The notes below the pieces were generated by a model. It had not been told where the DNA came from. It worked only from the letters and a program-made list of their open reading frames with translations, and made no database searches. From Gemella sp. zg-570 (lineage in GTDB: Bacteria > Bacillota > Bacilli > Staphylococcales > Gemellaceae), in assembly GCF_018866345.1 (NCBI RefSeq), contig NZ_CP076443.1, positions 1,015,501 to 1,079,500 on the forward strand: a DNA stretch of 64,000 nucleotides, read 5' to 3'. Shown one piece after another: positions 27,123 to 36,375 of the stretch; position 1 is the first letter of the stretch, and each line of letters opens with the position of its first letter. Made by a program: the position numbers and the translations under genes.

Positions 27123-27676
27123 TATATAAACTCCTTTATTTCATTAATCCATTTTACTTTTTCAGGCTTATCCTTATAATTTAGTATTGAATTTTCATAC
27201 CAAACAACATCATGCCAAGCTCCAAATTTGTAACCAACTTTTTTAAAATGAGCAACTTTTTTAAAATTATTTTTTTCATGAAAAATAATGATACTTTCGT
27301 TGGGGTAAGTAATGCAAGATAATACATTTACAATATTTTGTTTTCTAAGAATTTCTAGTAATTTATTATACAGCATTTGCCCTATACCTTGCCCTTTTTC
27401 ATTGACATCAACATAAATTGATAATTCTACACTCCAATCATAAGCAACACGTTCTTTAAAAGAATTTGCATAAGTGTAGCCAACTATCTTGCCATTTTTT
27501 TGGGCAACTAGGTAGGGATATTTTTCTAAAATTTTTTTTATTCTATTAGAAAATTCATCAACACTAGGCAGGTCATACTCAAAAGTTATATTTGTTTCTT
27601 CTACATAATATTTATATATATTTACTAATTCTTGAGAATCAGAAACTTTTGCCATTCTAATTTTAATATTAGACAT
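27122..27676 (-). CDS. GNAT-family N-acetyltransferase (phosphinothricin-acetyltransferase-like)
   Basis: The 184-residue GNAT protein has IRMAKVSDSQELVNIYKYYVEETNITFEY at the N-terminus. The acetyl-CoA loop is EKGQGIGQMLYNKLLEIL (about 95-112), followed by FHEKNNFKKVAHFKKVGYKFGAWHDVVWYE. This segment order matches the Pat/MddA methionine-derivative and phosphinothricin acetyltransferases. The natural substrate is likely an amino-acid analogue. First gene of its operon, behind an extended -10. Confidence 0.85.
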   Translation of the reverse strand: MSNIKIRMAKVSDSQELVNIYKYYVEETNITFEYDLPSVDEFSNRIKKILEKYPYLVAQKNGKIVGYTYANSFKERVAYDWSVELSIYVDVNEKGQGIGQMLYNKLLEILRKQNIVNVLSCITYPNESIIIFHEKNNFKKVAHFKKVGYKFGAWHDVVWYENSILNYKDKPEKVKWINEIKEFI

Positions 27677-27704
27677 TGCACTACTCCTTTATAAGTTTAA
27701 TAAA

Positions 27705-27713
27705 ATTATATCA
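27705..27713 (-). promoter_or_regulatory. Extended -10 promoter of the GNAT-to-peptidase operon
   Basis: The minus strand reads TGATATAAT, an exact extended -10, about 30 bases before the GNAT start. No good -35 is visible. Confidence 0.5.
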
Positions 27714-27742
27714 CGGAATATTACTTTTAAAAAGAAAATAAT

Positions 27743-27770
27743 AAAAACACAGAAATTAATCTGTGTTTTT
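27743..27770 (-). terminator. Terminator overlapping the clpB stop codon
   Basis: A perfect 11-bp stem (27743-27753 and 27760-27770) has a 6-base loop. The clpB TAA lies in the loop, so the last codons of clpB form one arm of the stem. A moderately T/A-rich stretch follows on the minus strand. Confidence 0.75.
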
Positions 27771-30350
27771 ATCAATATATACTTCTAATTTATTCGTGAA
27801 TGTTATTTTAATATCAATTTTTTTATTATCAAATTTTTTTATTATTTCTTTTGCTAAGATGTTTTCTATATTTGCTTGTATAAATCTTTTTATTGGTCTT
27901 GCTCCAAAATTTTTATCATAAGATGATTTTGCAACCCACGTTAAAATATTATCGTCATAATATAAATTAATATTTTGATTATATAAACGTCCTGCCAAAT
28001 CTTTTAATAATTTTCTCGTTATATCTTTTACATTATTTTCTGTTAGAGGATTGAATATTATTATATCATCTATCCTATTTAAAATTTCTGGTTTGAAATA
28101 AGTGTATAATTTATTTTTTATTATTTCTTTAGTCAATTCTGAAATTTTTTCTTCTGAATGATTTTCTAATAATTCTAGTGAACCTATGTTAGAGGTCATA
28201 ATTATTATAGTATTTTTAAAATCAACTTTTACTCCTTTAGAATCTGTAAGACTGCCCTCATCCAATAATTGAAGTAAAATATTAAATACATCTGTATGTG
28301 CTTTTTCTACTTCATCTAATAATATTATAGAGTAGGGATTTCTTCTGACAATTTCAGTTAGTTGACCGCCCTCTTCATAACCCACATAACCAGGAGGAGC
28401 TCCAATTAATCTACTTACAGAATGTTTTTCCATGTATTCGCTCATATCTATTCTGACAATATTTTTTTCATCATCAAATAAATTTAAGGCTAAGGATTTT
28501 GCTAATTCTGTTTTTCCTACGCCAGTAGGTCCTAAGAATAAAAATGAACCTATGGGTCTATTCGGGTCTGAAATTCCTGCTCTTGACCTAAGAATTGCAT
28601 TTGTTACACTAGCTACCGCATCATCTTGACCTAATACTCTTTCGTGTAAAGTTGCTTCTAAGTTTAAAAGTCTTTCTTTTTCTGTTTCTATTAACTTAGA
28701 TAGGGGGATGCCAGTCATCTGACTTATTATGTAAGAAATATCTTCTTCTGTAACTTCTTGTTTTAAAAGTTTATTTTCATTTAAGTCTAATTCTTTTTCT
28801 AAATTTGATAATTCATTTTCTAATTTAGGTAAGGTTGCATATTTTAATTCTGAGGCTTTTTCAAGATTATAAGAATTTTCTGCCCTTTCTAATTCTAGTT
28901 TAACCTTGTCAATTTCATACCTAATCTTACTAAGAGCTTCAAGTTTTTCTTTTTCTTTGTCAACTTGTAGTTGTAATTTTTTTTGTTTTTCTCTTAGTTC
29001 TGCTAGTTCTTCTTTTACTCCTAAAATACGTTTTTTAGAAATTTCATCATTTTCTTGGGATAGGGCTTTTTCTTCTATTTCTAAGAGCATTACTTTTCTG
29101 TTAATACTATCTAATTCAACAGGGTTAGAAGAATTTTCTGTTTTAATAGTCGCACATGCTTGGTCTATTAAATCAATCGCCTTGTCTGGTAAAAATCTAT
29201 CCGTTATGTACCTATTAGATAATTTACTTGCTGAAACTATTGCCCTATCTGAAATTTTTACATTATGATATATTTCGAATCTTTCTTTTAAACCTCTTAA
29301 AATAGAAATTGTATCATCAACATTTGGTTCTTTTACTAAAATCTTTTGGAAACGTCTTTCTAGGGCTGAATCTTTTTCTATATAATTTCTATATTCATTA
29401 AGTGTGGTTGCACCTATACAACGTAACTCTCCTCTGGCTAGCATAGGTTTTAAAATATTCCCAGCATCCATGGCTCCGTCTGTTTTACCAGCACCTACTA
29501 GCATGTGAATTTCATCAATAAATAAAATTATATTGCCATTATGTTCCTTAATTTCTTCTAAAACTGCTTTTAATCTTTCTTCAAATTCTCCACGATATTT
29601 TGCACCAGCAACCAAACTAGGTAAGTCTAATTCAAAAACAGTTTTATTTTTTAGTGATTCTGGAACATCACCTCTTACAATTCTCTGTGCTAATGCTTCA
29701 ACAATAGCCGTCTTTCCGACACCTGGTTCTCCTATTAAAACTGGATTGTTTTTTGTTTTTCTCGATAGTATTCTAATTAAATTTCTAATTTCATCATCTC
29801 TACCAATCACCGGGTCTATCTTACCTGTTTTTACTTCTTCAACTAAATCACGACCGTATTTTTCTAAAACTTCATAAGTGATTTCTGGATTATCATTCAT
29901 TACCTTTTTACCTCCTCTAATTTTTTCAATTAAAATTATTAAATCTTTTAAGCTAGATACCTTATCTAAATATTTTTTAAAAATAGCATTCTTAATATAT
30001 GCCCCTAAAAGTAAATGCTCAGCAGAAAGAAATTCATCCTTATTTTTTTCTCTATACTTGTCTGCTTCATTTAATAAAGCTATTAAATCATTTGACATAT
30101 AAGCCCCATAATTTATATTTTCTCCAACAACATCATTTATTTTTAATAATTCTTGTTCTAATTCATATTTTAAACTTTTACTATCAATATTTATTCTGTT
30201 TAAAATATCTGAAAATAAATTTTTTGACTTAAGAGCTGACAATATTAACATATCTGATGTTATATTTTGACTTTTTATTTCTAAGGCTTTTTCTTGTGTT
30301 TTAGCTAGAATTTCTTTTACAGCAAGTGTCATTTTATCAATATTAATCAT
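27756..30350 (-). CDS. clpB: ATP-dependent chaperone ClpB
   Basis: ClpB is a hexameric AAA+ disaggregase acting with DnaK. The start is placed at ATG 30350 ([17 protein letters not shown]), eight bases after an AAGGAGG site, giving 864 residues; a reading from 30416 would run through the promoter. It shows the N-domain, AAA-1 Walker A GEPGVGKT, a coiled middle domain rich in [16 protein letters not shown]-type heptads, and AAA-2 Walker A GPTGVGKT. The middle domain separates it from ClpC. The promoter carries two CtsR operators, fitting heat-shock control. Confidence 0.96.
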   Translation of the reverse strand: MINIDKMTLAVKEILAKTQEKALEIKSQNITSDMLILSALKSKNLFSDILNRINIDSKSLKYELEQELLKINDVVGENINYGAYMSNDLIALLNEADKYREKNKDEFLSAEHLLLGAYIKNAIFKKYLDKVSSLKDLIILIEKIRGGKKVMNDNPEITYEVLEKYGRDLVEEVKTGKIDPVIGRDDEIRNLIRILSRKTKNNPVLIGEPGVGKTAIVEALAQRIVRGDVPESLKNKTVFELDLPSLVAGAKYRGEFEERLKAVLEEIKEHNGNIILFIDEIHMLVGAGKTDGAMDAGNILKPMLARGELRCIGATTLNEYRNYIEKDSALERRFQKILVKEPNVDDTISILRGLKERFEIYHNVKISDRAIVSASKLSNRYITDRFLPDKAIDLIDQACATIKTENSSNPVELDSINRKVMLLEIEEKALSQENDEISKKRILGVKEELAELREKQKKLQLQVDKEKEKLEALSKIRYEIDKVKLELERAENSYNLEKASELKYATLPKLENELSNLEKELDLNENKLLKQEVTEEDISYIISQMTGIPLSKLIETEKERLLNLEATLHERVLGQDDAVASVTNAILRSRAGISDPNRPIGSFLFLGPTGVGKTELAKSLALNLFDDEKNIVRIDMSEYMEKHSVSRLIGAPPGYVGYEEGGQLTEIVRRNPYSIILLDEVEKAHTDVFNILLQLLDEGSLTDSKGVKVDFKNTIIIMTSNIGSLELLENHSEEKISELTKEIIKNKLYTYFKPEILNRIDDIIIFNPLTENNVKDITRKLLKDLAGRLYNQNINLYYDDNILTWVAKSSYDKNFGARPIKRFIQANIENILAKEIIKKFDNKKIDIKITFTNKLEVYIDKNTD

Positions 30351-30382
30351 AGAAACCTCCTTAACAAATTTATAATTTTTAT

Positions 30383-30399
30383 TTTGACCTTTTTTGACT
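30383..30399 (-). promoter_or_regulatory. CtsR operator (downstream box) of clpB
   Basis: The minus strand reads AGTCAAA-AAA-GGTCAAA, an exact match to the CtsR heptad repeat (A/G)GTCAAA-NAN-(A/G)GTCAAA. It lies just downstream of the -10 and would block initiation. Confidence 0.88.
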
Positions 30400-30407
30400 T
30401 TAAAATT

Positions 30408-30436
30408 ATTATACAACCTCTGACCTTTTTTGACAA
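30408..30436 (-). promoter_or_regulatory. SigA promoter of clpB
   Basis: Minus strand: -35 TTGTCA (30436-30431), 17-base spacer, -10 TATAAT (30413-30408). The -35 is embedded in the upstream CtsR box. Confidence 0.85.
30419..30435 (-). promoter_or_regulatory. CtsR operator (upstream box) of clpB
   Basis: The minus strand reads TGTCAAA-AAA-GGTCAGA, one mismatch in each heptad from the CtsR consensus. It covers the -35 and spacer. With the downstream box it brackets the promoter. Confidence 0.75.
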
Positions 30437-30451
30437 TACTTATTTTTCAAT

Positions 30452-30480
30452 TTTACAAAAAAAATTATTAATGTTAAAAT
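30452..30480 (+). promoter_or_regulatory. Promoter of the second pseudouridine synthase gene
   Basis: Plus strand: -35 TTTACA (30452-30457), 17-base spacer, -10 TAAAAT (30475-30480). It is back to back with the clpB promoter, 16 bases from its upstream CtsR box. Confidence 0.6.
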
Positions 30481-30504
30481 TAAATTTATAATATTAAAAT
30501 TAGA

Positions 30505-31365
30505 ATGGAATTTAAAATGAAATTTGTTGCTAAGGAAGATTACAAGAGTGTAAGATTATTTTTACAAAATTTTTTAATGCTGTCGAAAAAAAATATTCAT
30601 AAAATTAATATGGAAAAAGAAGCAGTAACATTAAATGGAAAAATCGTTAAATTAGAAGAGACTGTCAAAAAAAATGATGTAATAAAAATAAATATTATTT
30701 TAGCTAAATCAAAATATAAAATTAATGATGAAATAAAAATTACAAAAGAATATGAAGATGATTTTTTACTAGTTGTTTCTAAACCCTTCGGAATAAAAAC
30801 TCATCCTAACGATAAAGAAGTAGAAGATAATACACTGCTCAACTATTTAATAAAAGACTATATTTATTTAGAACCAATACACAGATTAGATACCGATACT
30901 TGCGGGCTTGTAATTTTTGCTAAAAGCCCCTTAATTAAATCAAAACTAGATTATATGCTGGAGAAAAAATATATAAAAAGATTTTACTCGGCTATTATAA
31001 AAAAATATATAAAACCTCAACAAATTATGACAAATATAGGTAGGGATAGAATAGAAAAAAATAAAATGGCAGTGGTAAGTCAAGGTAAACAAGCTATAAC
31101 TAATATTCTTTCATGTGAAAAATTAAATAAAGATTTTTATAAAGTTTGTATTTCATTAGAAACAGGAAGAACTCATCAAATAAGAGTTCATCTAGCACAT
31201 CTAAATTCTAGCATTGTTGGAGATAAACTTTATTCAAAAGATTTTTATAAATTTAAAAATATGTACCTGGGTGCATTAAAATTAGAATTTAATCATCCTG
31301 TAACTAATAAAATTATTTTGATAACTTCTTCATTGAAAAATGATTTTGATAAAATAATAAAGTAG
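30505..31365 (+). CDS. RluA-family pseudouridine synthase, divergent paralogue
   Basis: The 286-residue protein has a weak N-terminal S4-like part (ALSKKNIHKINMEKEAVTLNGK region) and a catalytic domain with HRLDTDTCGLVIFAKS (catalytic aspartate within RLDTD) and GRTHQIRVHLAHL. It modifies uridine in rRNA or tRNA; the target is unknown and it may correspond to the YjbO/YhcT group. A second in-frame ATG four codons in is an alternative start; no strong ribosome-binding site marks either. Divergent from clpB. Confidence 0.85.
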   Translation: MEFKMKFVAKEDYKSVRLFLQNFLMLSKKNIHKINMEKEAVTLNGKIVKLEETVKKNDVIKINIILAKSKYKINDEIKITKEYEDDFLLVVSKPFGIKTHPNDKEVEDNTLLNYLIKDYIYLEPIHRLDTDTCGLVIFAKSPLIKSKLDYMLEKKYIKRFYSAIIKKYIKPQQIMTNIGRDRIEKNKMAVVSQGKQAITNILSCEKLNKDFYKVCISLETGRTHQIRVHLAHLNSSIVGDKLYSKDFYKFKNMYLGALKLEFNHPVTNKIILITSSLKNDFDKIIK

Positions 31366-31390
31366 CAGATATTTTTTTACCTACTACTTT
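31359..31390 (+). terminator. Terminator of the 30505 gene
   Basis: A 10-bp stem with one mismatch (31359-31368 and 31381-31390) is followed by TTATTTATT on the plus strand. It overlaps the stop codon region. Confidence 0.65.
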
Positions 31391-31394
31391 TTAT

Positions 31395-32542
31395 TTATTC
31401 AAATTTTATTTTAAAAGAAATTATTAATGCCATTAAAGCTATAAACGAAGATACATAAAATACTAGCTGTGTGCTAGTATCCCAAATAGAACCTACGACA
31501 TACATTCCTATAAAAGCCGATAATTGAAAACAAATAGAACTATATAGGCTTTGCATATCCAGAGTTTTATCAACTGAAAATTTACTATTTAATATTAAAA
31601 CAAAAGCTAGTTGTGCAAGTGCAAAAGTTATTGCGTGAGTAACTTGTGTTAGTGCAAAAATATATACATTTTGAAAAATACCGAGTAAGAACCATCTTAA
31701 ACTTGCAATAAAACAAGAAAATAATAATAAATTTTTAGCTTCAACTTTGCGAACAAGTTTACTAGAAAAAATAAAAAAAATAATTTCTGAAATTACAGAT
31801 ATATTTACCACTAAACCCGTAAGCCATTTCTTAGAAATATTAAGACTTTCTATATAAAGTACGCTGTAATTATTGTAGGCTGAATGACTTAATTGTAGCA
31901 AGAAATAAACTAAAATAATAAGTATTGCATTATAGTCATTTTTCATCCAAGAAAAAGATTTTTTTCTTTATTTTCATTGCCGTAAACTTTTATTGTATCT
32001 ACTAATTTAGGCATTTTTGAACATATAAAAACACAATAAAGTCCTACAAGAAATACCATAGCATAATATATAAAATCATTATTAATGTAATATAATACTG
32101 CCCCGACAGAAATACCTATTAACATAAAAGAAAAAGAACCAAAAACTCTAACTTTACCATAATCAATACCCGCTTCTTTTAAAAATATTGACGCTGTTGT
32201 TTCTGTAAGTGGCGTTAGGGTGAAAAATGTTATTCCTATAAGAAATGTAACTACTATTAAACTTAATTTACTATCTGTAAAACCGTACATAAGAGTAGCT
32301 AAAAATCCGCCTATTGATATTATCCTATATGATTTTTTCATTCCAAATACTCTTATTAAATATGATGCGAAAAATACTCCTCCTAAAAATCTAGCTAGAT
32401 AGACCATAGAAAAAATACCACTTGCTTCTAAAATAGAAAGTTTTTTCACTCCTGTTAAGTAAACTAACCAATATTGAAAAAATACTCCTTGAACTGCATA
32501 TTGTAAAAAATAATTAATTGCCAACCAATTTTTTGCTTTCAT
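31395..32542 (-). pseudogene. MFS transporter split by a frameshift in a homopolymer run
   Basis: Two overlapping readings make up one 12-helix transporter of the nucleoside-symporter-like MFS_1_like group. The N-terminal half (32542-31943) has 199 residues, starting MKAKNWLAINYFLQYAVQGV; the C-terminal half (31946-31395) has 183. The break is at an A7 run on the coding strand (T7 at 31959-31965). With eight As the frame continues ...NKEKKSFSWMKNDYNAIL, a typical linker before helix 7. So the gene is disrupted by loss of one A, or is switchable. The second half begins at an ATG overlapping the premature TGA and could in principle be re-initiated. Confidence 0.85.
31959..31965. repeat. Homopolymer tract at the MFS frameshift
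   Basis: T7 on the plus strand (A7 on the coding strand) at the exact point where the two halves of the MFS gene lose frame. Confidence 0.8.
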
Positions 32543-32550
32543 TTTATCAC

Positions 32551-33258
32551 CTACTTAATAAGGTATATCTGGGCTAAAACAACAACTAAATTCATTAAAG
32601 AATGAGCTATTATCGAAACAGATATTCTACCAGTAATTTTATATAAAAAACAAAATAATATAGATAGTGCTATATATAATAACATGACTGGTGAAAATCC
32701 ATCGTGTGGAATAGCAAAAAGTATACCAGATAATACCGCTGCAAATAAAAATCTTATCCATTCGTATTTGCTATATAAAATATCATAAAGATAACCAAAT
32801 ATAATTTTTCTAAATACTAATTCTTCTAAAATAGGTGCTAAAATCAATACATAAATTGAAAATATTGGTATTTTTTTTATTATTTTTACGATATCTGCTG
32901 TGTTTTGACTAGCAACTTCAAAACCAAAAATTTTTGAAAATATCTGTAATAAAATACCTATACATATTTGTAGCAAATACATGGCTAAGAAACCAAGTAT
33001 TGAAAAAAATATTGACATTAGTATATTATATTTACTTCCCTCTTTTTCAATAGAATTAATTTTATATTTACTTGTAAAAAATATAATTATAACTGCTGCT
33101 AAAAAATTATATAGTAGCATTAAATTATAAATCATTTCAGTATTATTTATTTTAAAATATTTTACACTAGAATAAGGAAGAACTATTAAGGACAATAGAT
33201 AAATTCCAACAAAAACTAAAACAGGTAAAATTTTTCCATTTTTAAAATTTAATTTCAT
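32551..33258 (-). CDS. CPBP-family intramembrane metalloprotease
   Basis: The 235-residue membrane protein has about eight hydrophobic segments and the CPBP/Abi motifs in order: EELVFRKIIFGYLY (motif 1), FAIPHDGFSP (motif 2, histidine) and SIIAHSLMNLV (motif 3). The glutamates and histidines form the metalloprotease active site as in Rce1. Roles in the family include prenyl-protein processing and bacteriocin self-immunity. No bacteriocin gene is adjacent, so the substrate is open. It lies eight bases before the broken MFS gene. Confidence 0.88.
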   Translation of the reverse strand: MKLNFKNGKILPVLVFVGIYLLSLIVLPYSSVKYFKINNTEMIYNLMLLYNFLAAVIIIFFTSKYKINSIEKEGSKYNILMSIFFSILGFLAMYLLQICIGILLQIFSKIFGFEVASQNTADIVKIIKKIPIFSIYVLILAPILEELVFRKIIFGYLYDILYSKYEWIRFLFAAVLSGILFAIPHDGFSPVMLLYIALSILFCFLYKITGRISVSIIAHSLMNLVVVLAQIYLIK

Positions 33259-33285
33259 TATAAATCACTCCAAAAAATTATTAAA

Positions 33286-34632
33286 TTATCTTGTATATTT
33301 ATTTCTTAAAAATTTAACGTAGTAGCTTGTCATTAATATTGAATAAATACCTAATCCTAAAACCCACGATATCCATAAACCTGAAACTCCAATTTTTTTT
33401 ATATAAACTAAATAGTAAGCTAGAGGTAGAGCGAAAATATAAAATCCTACTATCTGCGAAAAACAAGTAGGTAAAACTTTTTTATAAGCTCGTAAAACTC
33501 CAACTAAGGAAGCTGAAAAAGAATCAAAAATTACAAATCCTACAACAAATATTAATAAGTCTTTTGCAATTATTACAAAACTTTCATCACTTCCGTATAG
33601 ATATGGTATTTTAGACCTAAATATTAATATTAGCACTGCCGTTATTACAGAAAATATTATCGAAACTAAAGTTCCAATATTTACATATTTATTTGCTAGC
33701 TTATAATTTTTAGCTCCTAAGTGATAGGATACAACTATGGTTAAAGCACTAGAAATACTCATGGGTAAAGAATATAAAAAACCTGCAAAGTTAAGAGAAC
33801 TTTGGTGGGCAGCAATGGTATAAGTATCAAAAATACTTATCATGATTGATAAGGCTGAAAACATAAAAGTTTCAAGTAAAACTGCAAGCGACATGGGTAG
33901 TCCTAACTTAAATATTTCTGGCCAATGTTTAAATTTTATTTTCTCTATTTTAAAAATATTATATTTTTTTATTTTAGGATGATTTAATATTATAAAAATT
34001 GCCAAGAACAAAGAAAATATGTAGGTGATGTTTACCGAGATGGCAATACCTACTCCACCAAATTCATAAAAACCAAACTTACCAAATATCAAGGCATAGC
34101 TAAGTAAAATATTTACTGGAACATATATAAACATCATAATCATAGAAATTCTAGTCAGTCCCAAACTATCAATAAAAGACCTCAATGTTACATAAAGAGT
34201 TATTGGTATTAAACCATAACTTTGATATTTTAAAAAATTTTTAGTAATTCCTGAAATTTCAGAAGAGATACCCAACTTATCAACCAAAACTTCTGAAAAT
34301 AAATTTAAGATTACTGCTATTACAGTTGAAATTATTAAGGCTATGTATATAAACTGTCTAAGCTTAGTAGGTATTTCACTTTCTCTACCTTTGCCAACTA
34401 AATGAGAAACTATGGGAACAATAGCAACTACCAAGGTAGAAATAACTGAGAAAATAGGATTCCAAATATTAACTCCCATACTAATACCAGCCAAATCTTT
34501 TGAACTATAATGTCCAGCCATAAATGTTCCTATCATATTAGATGAGTATGATATCATCTGATAAATTAATACTGGAAATAATAATTTTATAAAAATTATT
34601 ATTTGTTCTTTTGTATTTTTACCCTCGTACAT
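33286..34632 (-). CDS. MATE-family efflux pump (NorM-like)
   Basis: The 448-residue membrane protein has about twelve helices. Near the N-terminus it reads LLFPVLIYQMISYSSNMIGTFMAGHYSSKDLAGISMG, typical of NorM-type MATE pumps, and the second half begins FKLGLPMSLAVLLETFMFSALSIMIS. It differs from the MepA-type protein at 15623. The transcript probably continues into the CPBP and MFS genes (gaps of 27 and 8 bases). It follows the SRP RNA terminator. Confidence 0.9.
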   Translation of the reverse strand: MYEGKNTKEQIIIFIKLLFPVLIYQMISYSSNMIGTFMAGHYSSKDLAGISMGVNIWNPIFSVISTLVVAIVPIVSHLVGKGRESEIPTKLRQFIYIALIISTVIAVILNLFSEVLVDKLGISSEISGITKNFLKYQSYGLIPITLYVTLRSFIDSLGLTRISMIMMFIYVPVNILLSYALIFGKFGFYEFGGVGIAISVNITYIFSLFLAIFIILNHPKIKKYNIFKIEKIKFKHWPEIFKLGLPMSLAVLLETFMFSALSIMISIFDTYTIAAHQSSLNFAGFLYSLPMSISSALTIVVSYHLGAKNYKLANKYVNIGTLVSIIFSVITAVLILIFRSKIPYLYGSDESFVIIAKDLLIFVVGFVIFDSFSASLVGVLRAYKKVLPTCFSQIVGFYIFALPLAYYLVYIKKIGVSGLWISWVLGLGIYSILMTSYYVKFLRNKYTR

Positions 34633-34655
34633 CTTTAAACTCCTTTATAAAAATA

Positions 34656-34679
34656 AACCGACTAATGACTTAGTCGGTT
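34656..34679 (-). terminator. Terminator of the SRP RNA gene
   Basis: A perfect 10-bp stem (34656-34665 and 34670-34679) with a 4-base loop is followed on the minus strand by TTTATTTTT. Confidence 0.85.
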
Positions 34680-34689
34680 AAAATAAAAA

Positions 34690-34953
34690 CAAATATGCAA
34701 CCAAGAGTTGAATAGCTAACACAACCGTTAGTTTAGTCGCCAGCTCAACCTTGACAAATACTCACACCCGTAAAAAATTACTTAATGCTGCTTCATTCCT
34801 GACCTGACATGGTTCATAATTATTACGTCATAAGATGCCTCAATCTCAACACCACGTGCTAAACTCGTCATCACGCAAACTACCCGAATCTTGGTATTCA
34901 GCCTTGCTAAAGCGGATTGCAAGTACAGGGCACCGCTAACTCCCCACCTAGCA
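34690..34953 (-). ncRNA. ffs: Signal recognition particle RNA, large Bacillus type
   Basis: The minus strand contains the universal SRP helix-8 motif GTCAGGTC-A-GGAA-T-GAAGCAGCA (about 34784-34807) with its GGAA tetraloop. An extended upstream arm begins GGTGCCCTGTACTTGCAATCC, and a long 3' arm follows, giving about 265 bases. That is the large form with an Alu domain found in Bacillus rather than the small streptococcal form. The 5' GGAGTTAGC can pair with GCTATTCAACTC near the 3' end. It has its own promoter and terminator. The RNA binds Ffh and targets membrane proteins. Exact ends are estimates. Confidence 0.9.
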
Positions 34954-34959
34954 AATAAC

Positions 34960-34988
34960 ATTATAACAAATTGAAAAAGAAATTGCAA
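34960..34988 (-). promoter_or_regulatory. Promoter of the SRP RNA gene
   Basis: Minus strand: -35 TTGCAA (34988-34983), 17-base spacer, -10 TATAAT (34965-34960). A short distance leads to the RNA 5' end. Confidence 0.8.
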
Positions 34989-35015
34989 TGTAAAATGTTT
35001 TGTAAAATATTTTAT

Positions 35016-35413
35016 TTATAAAAATAGTGGATATTTTTCTTTATTTTTGCTCGGTTTATTAACTAAATCTTTGAATATATTTACACCCAATCCTGCAAGT
35101 AAAAATATTACAAAATAAAATAATAAATATAGTATATCCCCTGTAGCCGAAGGATAATATACTCCGCCTACCGCTTCTCTCATAAGCGACACAGCATAAG
35201 TAAATGGAATTTTAGGATACAGGGTTTGGAAAAATTGTGAAGTCATTTAAATAGAAATGTAGAACCTGACCTCCCCATTTGTAATACAAGTAGTATTATA
35301 CAAATAGCTTTACCAACATTTCCAAATATTGAAACTATTGTATGATATTCTGAATTATCAATATTAGTAATAATACTTTTAAATTTTTCTTCTCTTGATA
35401 TATTCTCACCTAC
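35016..35413 (-). pseudogene. Decayed 3' remnant of a YhgE/Pip-type membrane protein gene
   Basis: Two consecutive readings give the end of a YhgE/Pip (phage infection protein-like) ABC-2 permease. The first (35413-35243) contains IVSIFGNVGKAICIILLVLQMGRSGSTF. The second (35246-35016) reads MTSQFFQTLYPKIPFTYAVSLMREAVGGVYYPSATGDILY. They fit one protein if a base is restored near 35252 and a TAA just before MTS is read as sense. A stop also lies directly upstream (35416-35414). Only about 130 of the usual 700-900 residues remain. Confidence 0.8.
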
Positions 35414-35485
35414 TCATTTTATATTAACACTTAAAATTTTAATTTTCAAACAAAATTTAGTTTTATAATTTTAAAATTAACCCAG

Positions 35486-35514
35486 TTGACGTGCAGATTA
35501 TATTAATTTATAAT
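35486..35514 (+). promoter_or_regulatory. Promoter of pcp
   Basis: Plus strand: -35 TTGACG (35486-35491), 17-base spacer, -10 TATAAT (35509-35514), followed by TTTAGGAGAA as the ribosome-binding site. Confidence 0.8.
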
Positions 35515-35546
35515 CAAATAAAATATATTTTTAGGAGAATATAATA

Positions 35547-36194
35547 ATGAAAGTTCTAATAACTGGTTTTGAAGCATTTGGCAATGATAAACTTAATTCA
35601 TCTGCAGAAATAGTGTATAGATTGCCTGATAAATTAAATGATATTTTGCTAATTAAAAAAATAATTCCAACAGTATTTAACAAGAGTGCAGAAATGCTAA
35701 AAAAAGAAATAGATTCACACAAACCAGATATAGTAATTTGTGTTGGTCAAGCTGGTGGTAAAGACAGAAAAAAAATAGCTGTAGAACGTGTTGCAATAAA
35801 TATTGATGACGCAAGAATAGCAGATAATGAGGGTAATCGACCACTTGATAAAATCATTCAAGAAAATGGTTCAACTGCCTACTTTTCTACCTTACCTATA
35901 AAGGCTATATACTCTGAATTAATAAAAAATAATATTCCTACTGAAATTTCTAACAGTGCTGGAACATTTGTTTGTAATCATATAATGTATCAATCCCTAT
36001 ATTTATCTAACACAAAATATAATTTCAAAACAGGATTTATTCATATTCCATATATCAAAGAACAAGTACACGATGACCAAACACCATATATAGAAATTGA
36101 AAAACTTGTTCAAGCCATAAAAATAATAATTTCTACTTCCTTAGAATACCACAATAAATCAGATTTATTATTAGAAGCTGGCAAGGAATATTAA
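35547..36194 (+). CDS. pcp: Pyroglutamyl-peptidase I
   Basis: The 215-residue cysteine peptidase (family C15) removes N-terminal pyroglutamate from peptides. The catalytic triad is visible as E80 in IAVERVAINIDDAR, C143 in SNSAGTFVCNH, and H166 in GFIHIPYI. The N-terminal TGFEAFGNDKLNSS is the family's substrate-binding loop. It has its own promoter and an imperfect hairpin after the stop. It works in the cytoplasm, probably in peptide catabolism. Confidence 0.96.
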   Translation: MKVLITGFEAFGNDKLNSSAEIVYRLPDKLNDILLIKKIIPTVFNKSAEMLKKEIDSHKPDIVICVGQAGGKDRKKIAVERVAINIDDARIADNEGNRPLDKIIQENGSTAYFSTLPIKAIYSELIKNNIPTEISNSAGTFVCNHIMYQSLYLSNTKYNFKTGFIHIPYIKEQVHDDQTPYIEIEKLVQAIKIIISTSLEYHNKSDLLLEAGKEY

Positions 36195-36230
36195 AAACGA
36201 ATATTAATATAAACTAAAAATTCGATTTTT
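36193..36230 (+). terminator. Probable terminator of pcp
   Basis: AAAACGAAT pairs with ATTCG-A-TTTT (one bulge) across about 14 bases and runs into TTTTTGTTTTATTT on the plus strand. Confidence 0.5.
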
Positions 36231-36301
36231 GTTTTATTTAAAATTCAAAAAACATAAAAATTTATTTTAAAGACGAATATTTTTATTTTTTATAAAATTC
36301 C

Positions 36302-36330
36302 TTTACAAAATTTTAAAATTAATGTAATAT
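36302..36330 (+). promoter_or_regulatory. Promoter of guaC
   Basis: Plus strand: -35 TTTACA (36302-36307), 17-base spacer, -10 TAATAT (36325-36330). Short inverted repeats follow (GGTTTAAATAACC near 36337, and CCAAA/TTTGG overlapping the GGAGG site near 36350-36366), which could influence initiation. No purine riboswitch core is visible. Confidence 0.5.
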
Positions 36331-36375
36331 ATTTATGGTTTAAATAACCAAAATTCAAAACTTTGGAGGACGACC

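Noticed and set aside
30351-30416. 22-residue N-terminal extension of ClpB
   Set aside because: The extra codons lie across the CtsR box and -10 region and the AAGGAGG site; the start at 30350 fits the family.
34782-34988. 68-codon minus-strand reading frame
   Set aside because: It lies on the SRP RNA gene and its promoter; the helix-8 motif GTCAGGTC...GGAA...GAAGCAGCA shows the DNA encodes an RNA.
36195-36375. Purine riboswitch in front of guaC
   Set aside because: The conserved purine-aptamer core loops are not found; only small inverted repeats are present.
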